Source of the DNA: Acidobacteriaceae bacterium
GTDB taxonomy: Bacteria; Acidobacteriota; Terriglobia; Terriglobales; Acidobacteriaceae
Assembly (NCBI GenBank): GCA_028283625.1
Contig: JAPWKG010000026.1
Coordinates: 124,001-188,000 of the forward strand
Length of the DNA stretch: 64,000 nt
Reading direction: 5' to 3'
The notes below the pieces were generated by a model, which made no database searches, had not been told where the DNA came from, and saw only the letters and a program-made list of their open reading frames with translations. Each line of letters opens with the position of its first letter. The first letter of the stretch is position 1. Below, piece after piece: positions 43,535 to 52,577 of the stretch. A program made the position numbers and the translations under genes.

Positions 43535-44245
43535 ATGAGCGTGATCGAGGAGAGCGTGCTGCAGGATGCTGCGGCGGTAGAGGCTATGTCTGCTGAGCAG
43601 CTGGTTGCAGAGGTGGTGCGTGCCTCAGAGGGACGTGACGTTTGCCTTACCTCGAGCTTCCAGACCGAAGACATGGTGGTCCTGCACCTGCTGCGCAAGC
43701 AGCTGCCGGATGTGCCGGTCATCTTCCTCGAAACCGGCTACCACTTCCCGGCGCTGATTGAGTATCGTGACCGCCTGGTCAAGGACTGGGGGCTGAACCT
43801 CATCAACGCGATGCCGAAGCTTTCGCTGCAGGAGTTTGAGGGCAAGTACGGTCTGTTGCACATCGTGCAGCCCACCGAGTGCTGCAGCATGCGCAAGGTG
43901 GAACCCTTGATGCGTTCCCTTGAGCCGTACTCCTGGTGGTTTACCGGCCTACGACGCGAGCAGTCGCCCACACGCGCCGGTTTGAAGAAGGTGGAAGACC
44001 ACAAGCTGCCGACCGGCAAGATGATGAAGAAGGTCTCTGTGCTGGCGGATTGGGAGTGGGCGCGGGTGGAGGAGTATGCGCAGGCCCATGGAATTCCGCG
44101 GCTTTCGCTCTATGACCTCGGCTATACCTCCATCGGCTGCGAGCCGTGCACCAAAATCCCCGAGGCAGGAGCAGATCCACGCTCAGGGCGCTGGGGCGGC
44201 AAAAAGCTGGAGTGCGGCATTCACACCTTTAGCGAAAAGGCCTAG
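43535..44245 (+). CDS. cysH: Adenylylsulfate (APS) reductase, Fe-S type
   Basis: This 236-residue enzyme has the PAPS/APS reductase PP-loop fold (CLTSSFQTEDMVVLHLL; PVIFLETGYHFP). Four cysteines in the CC...CxxC pattern (C116, C117, C202, C205) bind a [4Fe-4S] cluster and mark the APS-reducing bacterial type. The catalytic C227 is in KLECGIHTF. It reduces APS to sulfite with thioredoxin, so no APS kinase is needed, consistent with the absence of cysC. GGAG lies directly before ATG 43535. It is the third gene of the cys series; sulfite reductase genes are not in the window. Confidence 0.94.
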   Translation: MSVIEESVLQDAAAVEAMSAEQLVAEVVRASEGRDVCLTSSFQTEDMVVLHLLRKQLPDVPVIFLETGYHFPALIEYRDRLVKDWGLNLINAMPKLSLQEFEGKYGLLHIVQPTECCSMRKVEPLMRSLEPYSWWFTGLRREQSPTRAGLKKVEDHKLPTGKMMKKVSVLADWEWARVEEYAQAHGIPRLSLYDLGYTSIGCEPCTKIPEAGADPRSGRWGGKKLECGIHTFSEKA

Positions 44246-44283
44246 TCGCACCGCTGCCGGGCCAGAGTATTCTGTGAGGCATC

Positions 44284-45339
44284 ATGCGCGAGCGCCGCAA
44301 ACTCGTTGAGCTGTGGAAGCGTGGCGATGCGGTCGCGCTGGCCACGCTGGTGCGCGTGGAAGGCTCCAGCTACCGTCGCCCGGGAGCCCGTCTGCTGATC
44401 GGCCCCAAGGGCGAGTATGCCGGAGCGATCTCCGGCGGCTGTCTGGAGGCGGAGGTCCTTCGCAGAACGCAGTGGAAGGTGCGCTCCGGTGCCGTCATGG
44501 AGCGTTACTCCACCCTGTTTGACGATGCTGCGGAGATTCCTTACGGTCTGGGCTGCGGCGGCGTTCTCGATCTGTTGCTGGAGCCTGCGCAGACGCCGGA
44601 GTGCCATGCTCTTTTGCAGGCGCTCGAAGACTCGTTGCACGGCAAATCGTTTCATGTGGAGACGGAGCTGCCGGAGCAGGGCGGCGTCTTCAGGCGCACG
44701 GTTATGCCGCAGACGCCTCATACTTCTTTCTCACCTCTGTTGGGGATGGAAGCGCAGACCCGTGCGAATCGTTTTCTCGAAACACTCCTGCCGCCGCTTC
44801 GTTTGGTCGTGTGTGGTGCTGGTGACGATGCGCAGCCGCTGGTGCGTGCCGCGGCCTCGATGGGCTGGCGTGTGGCCGTTGTGGATGGACGCGCGCACTG
44901 GGCCCGCACCGAACGTTTCCCGGAAGCCGAGTCGGTTGGCAGCTCCCTGGAAGAGTTGCATGTGCAGCCGCAGGACGCGGTCGCGGTCATGACCCACAGC
45001 TACGAGCAGGACCGAAAGACGTTATGCGATCTGCTGCCGCGCAGGCCGCTCTATCTCGGCCTGCTGGGCTCCCGGCACAGAAGTGCGTTACTGCTGGCGG
45101 AGACTGCGGCCACGCTGTCCTGGCCGGTTGCACGCGCCTGCGACCGTGTGTTTGCGCCGATGGGGCTGAACATCGGCGGCGACGGGGCCGAGTCAATCGC
45201 TCTGGCGACCGTGGCCGAAATTCAGGCATGCCTGCACGGCCGGCTGCCCCAGATGCGCCGCATGACGGAAGCAAACGTTGCCGAGCAGGTCGCACGGGGC
45301 GGATCCTCCCGCTACCTGCAGACGCAGTGTGCCTTGTGA
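44284..45339 (+). CDS. XdhC/CoxI-family molybdoenzyme maturation protein
   Basis: This 351-residue cytoplasmic protein has an N-terminal XdhC_CoxI domain (ALATLVRVEGSSYRRPGARLLIG, GAISGGCLE, near 20-60). A C-terminal Rossmann-like XdhC_C domain (LRLVVCGAGDDAQPLVRAAASMG near 178; YLGLLGSRHR near 258) follows. XdhC proteins bind Mo cofactor, promote its sulfuration and deliver it to xanthine dehydrogenase-type enzymes. Here the enzyme's three subunit genes face it 1.5 kb downstream. It overlaps the MobA-like gene by GTGA, so both maturation genes are coupled. Confidence 0.9.
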   Translation: MRERRKLVELWKRGDAVALATLVRVEGSSYRRPGARLLIGPKGEYAGAISGGCLEAEVLRRTQWKVRSGAVMERYSTLFDDAAEIPYGLGCGGVLDLLLEPAQTPECHALLQALEDSLHGKSFHVETELPEQGGVFRRTVMPQTPHTSFSPLLGMEAQTRANRFLETLLPPLRLVVCGAGDDAQPLVRAAASMGWRVAVVDGRAHWARTERFPEAESVGSSLEELHVQPQDAVAVMTHSYEQDRKTLCDLLPRRPLYLGLLGSRHRSALLLAETAATLSWPVARACDRVFAPMGLNIGGDGAESIALATVAEIQACLHGRLPQMRRMTEANVAEQVARGGSSRYLQTQCAL

Positions 45340-45881
45340 GGATTGCGGCGGTGGTGTTGGCTGCGGGCGCTTCGCGCAGGCTAGGACGCTCCAAGCAGCA
45401 ACTCATGCTTGCGGGGGAGCGTCTGGTGGATCGTGCCGCACGTGTCGCGGCAGAGGCGGGGTTGTCGCCGGTCTTTGTCGTGGTGGCCCGGCAGGAAGAT
45501 GCGGCACAGGCTGCAACCACCGTGCTGCATACAGCCTCTGCCGAGGGAATGTCCTCGTCCCTGCGCGCAGGCGTGCAGGCTGTGCTTGAGAGCGGTGCGT
45601 CGGGCGTGGTGGTGATGACCTGCGATCAGGCCGGGCAAACGCCGAATCACCTGCGTGCTCTGTGCTCGCTGCCTGAGCTCCGTTGCGCCTCCGGGTATGC
45701 CGCGCGCCGAGGGGTGCCCGCGTACTTCCCGCGCGAGGATTTTCCAGCGTTGCTGCGGCTGAGCGGGGACGAAGGCGCACGCTCCTTGCTGCGCGACTCC
45801 CGCGCGGTGTACGACGAAGCTCTGGCCCTGGATATCGATACCGAAGAGGCGTACCGCAGGGCGCAGGCGTTGTACGGTTAG
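45336..45881 (+). CDS. MobA/MocA-like nucleotidyltransferase
   Basis: This 181-residue enzyme starts at GTG 45336, which overlaps the XdhC-like stop. It carries the NTP-transferase signature AAVVLAAGASRRLGRSKQQLML and a metal-binding-type VMTCDQAGQTP near 88. By relation to MocA it likely makes molybdopterin cytosine dinucleotide, or a related nucleotide form, for the adjacent molybdoenzyme. MocA enzymes serve CoxL-type and aldehyde oxidases using MCD. Longer in-frame starts within xdhC (from 45024) read through an unrelated frame. It is convergent with the FAD-subunit gene, 4 bp apart. Confidence 0.86.
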   Translation: MRIAAVVLAAGASRRLGRSKQQLMLAGERLVDRAARVAAEAGLSPVFVVVARQEDAAQAATTVLHTASAEGMSSSLRAGVQAVLESGASGVVVMTCDQAGQTPNHLRALCSLPELRCASGYAARRGVPAYFPREDFPALLRLSGDEGARSLLRDSRAVYDEALALDIDTEEAYRRAQALYG

Positions 45882-45885
45882 GGGC

Positions 45886-46761
45886 TTACTCCGCCAGAGA
45901 GCGCAGAAACTCTTCCAGCAGATTTTCCGCGACGGCGGAGCGGTACCGTGCCGTCGAGCGAATGTCGTCGATCGGCTTTGCTTCCATGGCCAGCGCCGCG
46001 CGTCCAGCCTGAAGCGTCGCCTCCAGGGAGTCGGCGGCGAGGGACGCTCCTGTCAGGGCCTTCTCGGCCGCCAGACAGCGAATCGGACGATCAGTAAGCG
46101 ATGCGGCGCCGAGCCGGATTTCGGCAATCCTTGTGCCCTCCGTGCGGGCAATCCCGGCCAGTGCAATCTTTGAGATGGCCAGAGCGTTGCGTGTGCCGAC
46201 TTTGCGGATGTACTGCCGGTAGCCCTGATACGCAAGCGGGATGCGCACGCTGTGCACCAGCTCGTCTGCGCGCAACTGGGTCTTCTTATAGCCGAGGTGA
46301 AAGTCGTTGTAGTCGAGCGTGCGCATGCCCGAGGCGCTGATGAGCGTGATGCTTGCGCCGTAAACAAGCAGCACCGGAGGGTTATCCGCCGCAGGGGAAG
46401 CGTTGACGATGTTGCCGCCGAGCGTGCCCCGGTTCTGGTTGGCGATCGCGCCGGTCCATGATGCGGACTGAGCCAGCAACGGCAGATGCTCGGCGATGAG
46501 CGCGCTGCGTCGCAGGTCGGTAAAGGTGGTGTTCGCACCGATCACCACATGGCCGTCTTCTTCGCGAAGAAAACGCAGCTCCTGGAAGTGCTGCAGGGAG
46601 AGCAAAGAACGGCTCTGCAGACGGCCGACCCCGAGAGCCACCATCAGTTCCGTACCGCCGGCGATCGGGGTGTACTTGCCGGGCTCGGCGGCGAGCAGGG
46701 AAAGCATCTCCTGCAGCGTGGCGGGGGCAGAGAGTTCGTATTCCGTGACGTCGGATCGCAT
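45886..46761 (-). CDS. FAD-binding subunit of xanthine dehydrogenase-family enzyme
   Basis: This 291-residue medium subunit (XdhB/CoxM-like) has the FAD-binding PCMH motifs YTPIAGGTELMVALGVG near 31-47 and TLGGNIVNASPAADNPP near 112-128. A CO dehydrogenase flavoprotein C-terminal domain starts after about 185. It passes electrons from the Fe-S subunit to an acceptor such as NAD+ or quinone. It is the last of three minus-strand genes, 4 bp after the Fe-S subunit gene. The physiological substrate of the complex is not evident. Confidence 0.92.
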   Translation of the reverse strand: MRSDVTEYELSAPATLQEMLSLLAAEPGKYTPIAGGTELMVALGVGRLQSRSLLSLQHFQELRFLREEDGHVVIGANTTFTDLRRSALIAEHLPLLAQSASWTGAIANQNRGTLGGNIVNASPAADNPPVLLVYGASITLISASGMRTLDYNDFHLGYKKTQLRADELVHSVRIPLAYQGYRQYIRKVGTRNALAISKIALAGIARTEGTRIAEIRLGAASLTDRPIRCLAAEKALTGASLAADSLEATLQAGRAALAMEAKPIDDIRSTARYRSAVAENLLEEFLRSLAE

Positions 46762-46765
46762 GGGC

Positions 46766-47242
46766 TTACTTACCTGCCAGCGGGTTCAGGGCCGCTGCCT
46801 CCTGCACGCTTTCGAAGATGCGCATGTAGCCGGTGCAGCGGCAGAGGTTTCCGCCGAGCCCTTCCTGAATCTGCTCCATCGTCGGGTTAGGGTATTTGTC
46901 GAGCAGTTGATGCGTGGCGAGAATCATGCCCGGCGTGCAGATACCGCACTGCGCGCCGCCGCGCTCCAGAAAGCACTGCTGAATGGGATGGAGATGGCCA
47001 TCGGTCGAAACGCCTTCAATCGTGCACAGGCGCGTGCCTTCCGCCTGCAGTGCCGGGATCAGGCAGGAGTTGACGAGTTCTCCGTTCATCAGCACCGCGC
47101 AGGCACCGCACTCGCCTTCTCCGCAGCCTTCCTTGGTGCCGGTCAGGCGCAGGTCTTCGCGCAGCACGTCGAGCAGCCGTTTCATCGGCGGTACTTCGAC
47201 ACTTTGTTGCTGGCCGTTGAGAAGGAACTGTACTTTGCTCAT
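46766..47242 (-). CDS. [2Fe-2S] subunit of xanthine dehydrogenase-family enzyme
   Basis: This 158-residue small subunit (XdhC/CoxS-type Fe-S) has a plant-type ferredoxin cluster motif GCGEGECGACAVLMNG with a fourth Cys in NSCL. The second cluster is in an all-helical domain with CGICTPGM and NLCRCTGYMRI. It transfers electrons between the molybdopterin and FAD subunits. Its ATG overlaps the stop of the large-subunit gene as ATGA. Confidence 0.95.
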   Translation of the reverse strand: MSKVQFLLNGQQQSVEVPPMKRLLDVLREDLRLTGTKEGCGEGECGACAVLMNGELVNSCLIPALQAEGTRLCTIEGVSTDGHLHPIQQCFLERGGAQCGICTPGMILATHQLLDKYPNPTMEQIQEGLGGNLCRCTGYMRIFESVQEAAALNPLAGK

Positions 47243-49614
47243 GCGATGGTTTCTTCCACGCGTGTATCGCGGTCTGTGTTGGGATCGAGCTCTCGGCTGC
47301 CGCCATGAGGGTGCCCAAGTGAGTGAACCCGCTCGAAGATGTCTTCCGGCAGAAGAGGGATCGCGTTGAAGCTGATTCCTGTTGCGTTCTCAATTGCGTT
47401 CAGAATGGCGGGTGCCGGTCCGTCCATCGGCAGCTCGCCGATGCCCTTAGCACCGTTGGGCCCATGGATCGAGGGCACTTCTTCAAAGTGCACATGGATC
47501 GGCGGCAGATCGGCCGAGGTCGGCATGATGTAGTTCGTCATCTGGTTGTTGGCCATGTGCCCGTTCTTCCAGACGCATTTCTCGTACAGCGCATAGCCGA
47601 TACCCTGCGCCACGCCGCCTTCGATCTGGCCTTTGGCCAGCACAGGATGCATCACGCGTCCGACTTCCTGTAGCGCATCGAAACGCGTCACGGTGGCGCT
47701 GTAGGTTCGCGTATCCACCGCCACTTCGGCAACGTACACTGCCCAGGCGTAGCCCGGATAGGCATCGCCACGGTAGAGCTCGTCATCCCAGTAGATCTTG
47801 GTGGGAGGCTCGTAGCGCACGCTTTCGCGCAGAGTCCCATGCTCCGCCAGATAGCGCCGGGCCGCTTCGAGAAACTGCTGGCTGGTATGGTTCTCCGGCA
47901 GTGCGGCAAAGCTGCTGAGCGTATGCAGCATCTGCTCACTGGCTCGCTGCACCAGCTTGCCGACGATCATCGCCGTGCGGCTGGCAACCGTAGGACCTGA
48001 GTTCGGCACGCGGCTGGTATCGGGCTGCGCAATCGTCACCAGATCGTAGGGAAGGTGCAGGGCGCTGGCCGCGGCCTGGCAAAGAATCGTGTTCGTGCCC
48101 TGGCCGAACTCGGTAGACGAGACGAGGATCTGCGGCCGTCCATCGGGCAGAAGCTCGAGATGCACCTGCGAGTTCAGCCGGCGTTCGCCGGAGCCGGTGA
48201 AACCCGTTCCATGCATGAACGCCGCAAAGCCCACGCCGCGCTTGATCGGAGACGTTTTGTTCTCTTCCGCATAGCGCGCAATCTTTTCGTGATAGCTGGC
48301 TTCACGCAGTGCTCGTGTCAGAAGCTTCTGCATGTCGACTTCTTCCACCAGCGGCTGCCCCGTTGCGGTGTAGTCGCCCGTGGCGAGAAAGTTCTTACGG
48401 CGAAGCTCTTCCGGACTGATGCCGATGGTTTTCGCAATCTTATCCATATGGCGCTCCAGCCCGAAGAGCGACTGTGGTGCGCCGAAGCCGCGAAAGGCTC
48501 CGTGCGGTGGCACATTGGTGGCCATGGCCTTGGACTTCACACGGAGAAACGGCCAGTGGTACGGGCCGGGAGCATGAATGGTGGCGCGCGAAAGCACGAC
48601 CGGGGAGAGGGTGGAGTACGCCCCGCCGTCAATCGCGACGGAGATCTCCGCGCCGAGCAGTTTGCCTTCTCTGGAAACCGCGGTACGAAGACGCGTACGC
48701 GATGGATGACGCTTGGTGGTCGCGGCCATATCCTCCGCGCGGTCGTACACCAGTTTGACCGGATGCCCGCTCTTCATGGCCAGCAGCGCGGCGTGGGAGC
48801 CGATGACGGAAGGGAAGTCCTCCTTGCCGCCGAAGGCCCCACCGGTCTCTACCTGAATGACGCGGCACTTTTCTTCCGGCAGGTTGAAGACAAGCTCCAG
48901 GGCATGAACAAGGTAGTACGGGCATTGCATGGATCCCTGCACGCAGACGCTCTCGACGTCTCCGTTCTCGTCGCGGAAACACTCTGCGATCACGCCGTTG
49001 TTCTCGATGTAGAGCTGTTCCTGTGCGCCGGTGCTGTACTCTCCCTCGACGATATAGTCAGCCTCTTCAAAGGCCCGGGAGAGTCCGGCTTCGACTTCTT
49101 CTCCTTCGCCCGAGTACATGGTGTAGGTCTTGAAGCAGTTGGCGGTAGCGTTCCACTGCGACCCATCCCAGATGATGCGTTCTGCATCCTGTGCTGCAAC
49201 CGCCTGTTCGCTCTCCTCAATGGTGAAGACGCCGGGGTATTCGTCGTATTCGATCGTGATGGCTTTGAGCGCGTGGTGCAGCGCCGTTTTGCTGGGGTGT
49301 GCAAGCAGCAGGATCGGCTCATCCGGATGGTTGATGTACTCGGAGGCCAGGCACGGGTGATCGTTGGTCAGATGCGCGACCGTATTCAGTCCCGGAATAT
49401 CGCGGGCACTGACCACGGTGTACTCGCTCCAGTCGATCTCATTGCCGAAGTGCAGGTTGCGTATGCGTCCGCGCGCGATGGTGGAGCGCACCGTTGCGCC
49501 GTGCCACATGTCCGGCAGCGAGAGGTCGTCGATGTACCGCGCCGCGCCCAGGACTTTTGCGCGCCCTTCTTTCCGAAGGGGGGATGCGCCGATGCCATCA
49601 ATGAGTTCTTCCAT
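47239..49614 (-). CDS. Molybdopterin-binding subunit of xanthine dehydrogenase-family enzyme
   Basis: This 791-residue large subunit starts at ATG 49614 with AAAGG upstream; in-frame sequence to 50094 runs into the MscS gene and is not part of it. Motifs include RKEGRAKVLGAARYIDDL at the N-terminus, the Moco-contacting GGAFGGKED, the PHGAFRGFGAPQ loop with the substrate-site Arg, and GAKGIGELPMDGPA with the catalytic Glu. These favour a purine-type xanthine dehydrogenase or close relative over CO dehydrogenase, which has a distinctive active-site loop. Substrate unproven. The MscS gene ends 71 bp upstream on the same strand. Confidence 0.92.
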   Translation of the reverse strand: MEELIDGIGASPLRKEGRAKVLGAARYIDDLSLPDMWHGATVRSTIARGRIRNLHFGNEIDWSEYTVVSARDIPGLNTVAHLTNDHPCLASEYINHPDEPILLLAHPSKTALHHALKAITIEYDEYPGVFTIEESEQAVAAQDAERIIWDGSQWNATANCFKTYTMYSGEGEEVEAGLSRAFEEADYIVEGEYSTGAQEQLYIENNGVIAECFRDENGDVESVCVQGSMQCPYYLVHALELVFNLPEEKCRVIQVETGGAFGGKEDFPSVIGSHAALLAMKSGHPVKLVYDRAEDMAATTKRHPSRTRLRTAVSREGKLLGAEISVAIDGGAYSTLSPVVLSRATIHAPGPYHWPFLRVKSKAMATNVPPHGAFRGFGAPQSLFGLERHMDKIAKTIGISPEELRRKNFLATGDYTATGQPLVEEVDMQKLLTRALREASYHEKIARYAEENKTSPIKRGVGFAAFMHGTGFTGSGERRLNSQVHLELLPDGRPQILVSSTEFGQGTNTILCQAAASALHLPYDLVTIAQPDTSRVPNSGPTVASRTAMIVGKLVQRASEQMLHTLSSFAALPENHTSQQFLEAARRYLAEHGTLRESVRYEPPTKIYWDDELYRGDAYPGYAWAVYVAEVAVDTRTYSATVTRFDALQEVGRVMHPVLAKGQIEGGVAQGIGYALYEKCVWKNGHMANNQMTNYIMPTSADLPPIHVHFEEVPSIHGPNGAKGIGELPMDGPAPAILNAIENATGISFNAIPLLPEDIFERVHSLGHPHGGSRELDPNTDRDTRVEETIA

Positions 49615-49685
49615 TGAGCCGTGCCTTTCAGGTTCCCAGGAGGTATCGAACGAGGATAAAGCAAACCGGCAAAGTGGGAAAGCGA

Positions 49686-50777
49686 TTAGCCGGGTTGCGC
49701 CGCAGCCGGCTTCTGTGCGGCAAAATCGCTGTGCTGGCTCAGGCGCAGCGTGGGGAAGGCTGACGGATAGTTCTCTCGGATGAAGGCGATCATGCTTTCC
49801 CGAACGTCGCAGCGCAGGTCGAAGTTTTTGGTGGAGTCCTCGGAGCTGATCAGGCAGCGTAGCTCCATCGTGCGTTCGCTGAGGTTTGTCACCTGCAGGC
49901 CCACGACTTTGCCATCCCACAGCGGCGAGGTCTTGACCACGCGTTCCAGCTCGGCACGCAACGCATCGACAGGCACCGTGTAGTCCACATAGAGAAACGC
50001 CGTGCCCATGATGTCGGAGTTCTCGCGTGTCCAGTTCTGGAACGTATTTTCGATGAAGTAGCTGAGCGGCACCACGAGCCGCCGAAGGTCCCACACCTTG
50101 ACGACAACATAGGTCGTGGTGATCTCCTCAATGCGTCCCCACTCGCCTTCAACAATGACGACGTCATCCAGTCGAATCGGCTCAGTGAGCGCGATCTGCA
50201 TGCCCGCCAGGAAGTTCGAGGCTGTCGATTTTGCCGCGGCCGCGAGCAACAAGGAAGCCACGCCCGCCGAGGCCAGAAGCCCGGAGCCGTACTGCCAGAT
50301 GCGCGGATTGTTAAAAGTCCAGAGCAGCGCACCGATGGTCAGCACAATAATGAAGCCGATGGCCATACGGCGGAAGAGCTGGAACTGCGTGTGTACGCGC
50401 CGCGCCCGGATATTGTTGGCTGCGGAGATGTCGTACTTCCGCTGGAAGATCCGCTCCAGTACATAGATCACGCCAACGACAAACCAGCCGATGGTGACCA
50501 CGATCGCCATGAGCAGGCCGTGGTGAATCGCGTGTTCGATTTTCGGCGGAAGATCGGGGACGAAGGGAAGCGTAATCGAAACGCAGGAAAGCAAAAAGAT
50601 CGCGCGCGCCGGCCGCCCTATATTTTTGCGTACGCCCAGCCCCGGGCCGATCGTCTGGACCTCTTTGCGACGAAGTAGCCGGAACAGTATGAAATGAAAG
50701 AGATTTGCGAAGACAATTGCGGCAAAAAAGACGAAAACAACGATAAACCACGGGTGTCGGAGGTGTAATCCCGCCAT
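49686..50777 (-). CDS. MscS-family mechanosensitive channel
   Basis: This 363-residue inner-membrane channel has about four to five TM segments in the first 180 residues. The pore-lining TM3 region is LASAGVASLLLAAAAKSTASNFLAGM, rich in small residues as in MscS. The beta domain (PIRLDDVVIVEGEWGRIEEI) and an alpha/beta C-terminal vestibule domain follow. It would open under membrane tension to release solutes on hypo-osmotic shock. It shares a strand with the molybdoenzyme genes but has no functional tie to them. Divergent from the MoxR-like gene with 132 bp between. Confidence 0.9.
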   Translation of the reverse strand: MAGLHLRHPWFIVVFVFFAAIVFANLFHFILFRLLRRKEVQTIGPGLGVRKNIGRPARAIFLLSCVSITLPFVPDLPPKIEHAIHHGLLMAIVVTIGWFVVGVIYVLERIFQRKYDISAANNIRARRVHTQFQLFRRMAIGFIIVLTIGALLWTFNNPRIWQYGSGLLASAGVASLLLAAAAKSTASNFLAGMQIALTEPIRLDDVVIVEGEWGRIEEITTTYVVVKVWDLRRLVVPLSYFIENTFQNWTRENSDIMGTAFLYVDYTVPVDALRAELERVVKTSPLWDGKVVGLQVTNLSERTMELRCLISSEDSTKNFDLRCDVRESMIAFIRENYPSAFPTLRLSQHSDFAAQKPAAAQPG

Positions 50778-50909
50778 CCAAAAGACTCCTTATTTTTTGT
50801 TTGATCGCCCGTCGTTGCAGGCGAGGCCCGTTTCAAGAGTTAGAGCGCAGCGGGAGGAGAACGGTGGCCTGAACCCACGCGGGCAGCCGGCACATCCTAT
50901 ACTGCAACT

Positions 50910-52463
50910 ATGTCGGAAACCGCACTCCCGAGCACATTAGGCCAGCTGAAGAAGGATCCGCGCTTTTCTCCTGAACGCGTGAATCGCACCGTGAAGGACG
51001 AAATTCGCGATAACCTCATCGTTCGTTTGCGCGAAACCGCCAAGACCGGCGAGCCGCTTTTCAAGGGCATCATGGGGTATGAAGATACGGTGATGCCGCA
51101 GGTGGTCAACGCCCTGTTGTCGCGTCACAACTTTATCCTGCTCGGCCTGCGCGGACAGGCGAAGTCGCGTCTTCTGCGTTCGCTCACGCAGCTGCTCGAT
51201 CCGCAGGTGCCTTATGTTGCCGGCAGCGAGCTGCGCGACAATCCATACACGCCGCTGAGCCGGTTCTCCAAGGATCTGATCGCGAACCTGGGCGATGACA
51301 CGCCGATTGCGTGGATGACTCCGGAGGAGCGCTACATTGAGAAGCTGGCCACGCCGGACGTTACGGTTGCCGATCTGATCGGCGATGTGGACCCCATTAA
51401 GGCAGCGCGTTCCGGCCACGAGCTGGGCAGCGAGCTGACCATGCACTACGGTCTTCTCCCGCGTGCCAACCGTGGCATCTTCGCCATCAACGAGGTGCCG
51501 GATCTTGCAGGCAAGATTCAGGTCGCGCTGTTCAACATCATGCAGGAAGGCGACGTGCAGATTAAGGGGTACCCCGTGCGCCTGGAGCTGGATGTCGCGA
51601 TCGTCTTCAGCGCGAATCCGGAGGATTACACCGCGCGCGGCAAGATCGTGACGCCGCTCAAGGACCGCATCGGTTCGGAGATCCGCACGCACTATCCCGA
51701 GTCGCTCGACGAAGCCATCACGATCACCGAGCAGGAAGCGTGGACGGCACGCACCTACGCGCCCGGGCAGGACTCGATCGCGCAGATTGAGATTCCGTTC
51801 TACATCCGCCAGATCGTCGAAGGCATCGCGTTTTCTGCGCGTGAAGACAAGAAGGTGGATAAGCGTTCGGGTGTTTCGCAGCGACTGCCCATCAGCGTGA
51901 TGGAGCTTGTCGTCTCGAACGCGGAGCGCCGCGCGCTTCTGCATGGCGAGTCGCAGGTCGTACCGCGCGTTGGCGATGTCTTCGCCGCGCTGCCCGGTAT
52001 CACCGGCAAGATTGAGCTCGAGTACGAAGGCGAAATGAAGGGCTCCGAACTGGTCATTCGCGAAATCATCCGCCAGTCCGTTGCCAGCGCCTACGACAGC
52101 TACTTTGCCGATACCGACACCAAGCAGATTGAGGAGTGGTTCAATCTCGGTGGTCAGGTGGAGCTGAACGATAAGCAGTCGGCTGCGTCGATCCATGAGT
52201 CGCTCAAGCAGATTCAGGGGCTCTTTGAAAAGCTCTCTCCGCTCAAGCTCAAGCAGCGTGCCAGTAGTGAACAGCTGGTCTCTGCCGCGGAGTTTCTGCT
52301 CGAAGGTCTCACCGCGCACAAGAAGATCTCGCGTTCGGAGGCTCGTACCTTTACGGCGGGTGAGAAGAAGCGCCGCAACGAAGAAGGGGCTCAGTTCGGT
52401 GAGCGCATGCGCGAGAAGGAGAAGGAAAACGCCTTCAATCGCACACGTCGCGGCTTCAACTAG
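50910..52463 (+). CDS. MoxR/ChlI-like AAA+ ATPase
   Basis: This 517-residue cytoplasmic ATPase is related to magnesium chelatase subunit I and MoxR. The Walker A region is GLRGQAKS (79-86) with Ala where GKS usually has Gly before Lys. The Walker B region is GIFAINEVPD with N194-E195 instead of D-E. These variants occur, as far as I recall, as the normal form of this subfamily. A sensor segment (FSANPEDYTARGKI) and C-terminal lid helices follow, then a charged coil (about 470-517). Such ATPases work with VWA-domain partners as chaperones or metal-insertion machines. The probable partner is at 55291-56517, about 2.8 kb downstream on the same strand. Client unknown. Confidence 0.87.
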   Translation: MSETALPSTLGQLKKDPRFSPERVNRTVKDEIRDNLIVRLRETAKTGEPLFKGIMGYEDTVMPQVVNALLSRHNFILLGLRGQAKSRLLRSLTQLLDPQVPYVAGSELRDNPYTPLSRFSKDLIANLGDDTPIAWMTPEERYIEKLATPDVTVADLIGDVDPIKAARSGHELGSELTMHYGLLPRANRGIFAINEVPDLAGKIQVALFNIMQEGDVQIKGYPVRLELDVAIVFSANPEDYTARGKIVTPLKDRIGSEIRTHYPESLDEAITITEQEAWTARTYAPGQDSIAQIEIPFYIRQIVEGIAFSAREDKKVDKRSGVSQRLPISVMELVVSNAERRALLHGESQVVPRVGDVFAALPGITGKIELEYEGEMKGSELVIREIIRQSVASAYDSYFADTDTKQIEEWFNLGGQVELNDKQSAASIHESLKQIQGLFEKLSPLKLKQRASSEQLVSAAEFLLEGLTAHKKISRSEARTFTAGEKKRRNEEGAQFGERMREKEKENAFNRTRRGFN

Positions 52464-52496
52464 AACGTAGCAACACGGTAGGGAATTCCTGCGCAG

Positions 52497-52516
52497 CGGC
52501 GGCCTTCGGGTCGCCG
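52497..52516 (+). terminator. Hairpin with UUCG loop
   Basis: CGGCGGCC (52497-52504), loop TTCG, GGTCGCCG (52509-52516) with one G-U pair. It is followed by TTATG with no long T-run. It is a weak terminator candidate 34 bp after the ATPase stop. Confidence 0.5.
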
Positions 52517-52577
52517 TTATGCGTTGCGGCAGATCGTCTCCTGCGGGCAGCCACAGCGCAGGCGTATGCTCGGACAC

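Noticed and set aside
48055-49617. Plus-strand open frame of 520 codons opposite the molybdopterin subunit gene
   Set aside because: No recognisable domain; the minus strand carries all conserved xanthine dehydrogenase motifs.
49615-50094. N-terminal extension of the molybdopterin subunit gene
   Set aside because: The upstream 160 codons run into the MscS gene in another frame and have low-complexity shadow composition. The family starts at MEELIDGIG.
51141-51500. Reading the altered Walker motifs as an inactive ATPase
   Set aside because: The rest of the AAA+ core is intact and, to my recollection, these variants are the usual form of this ChlI-like subfamily.
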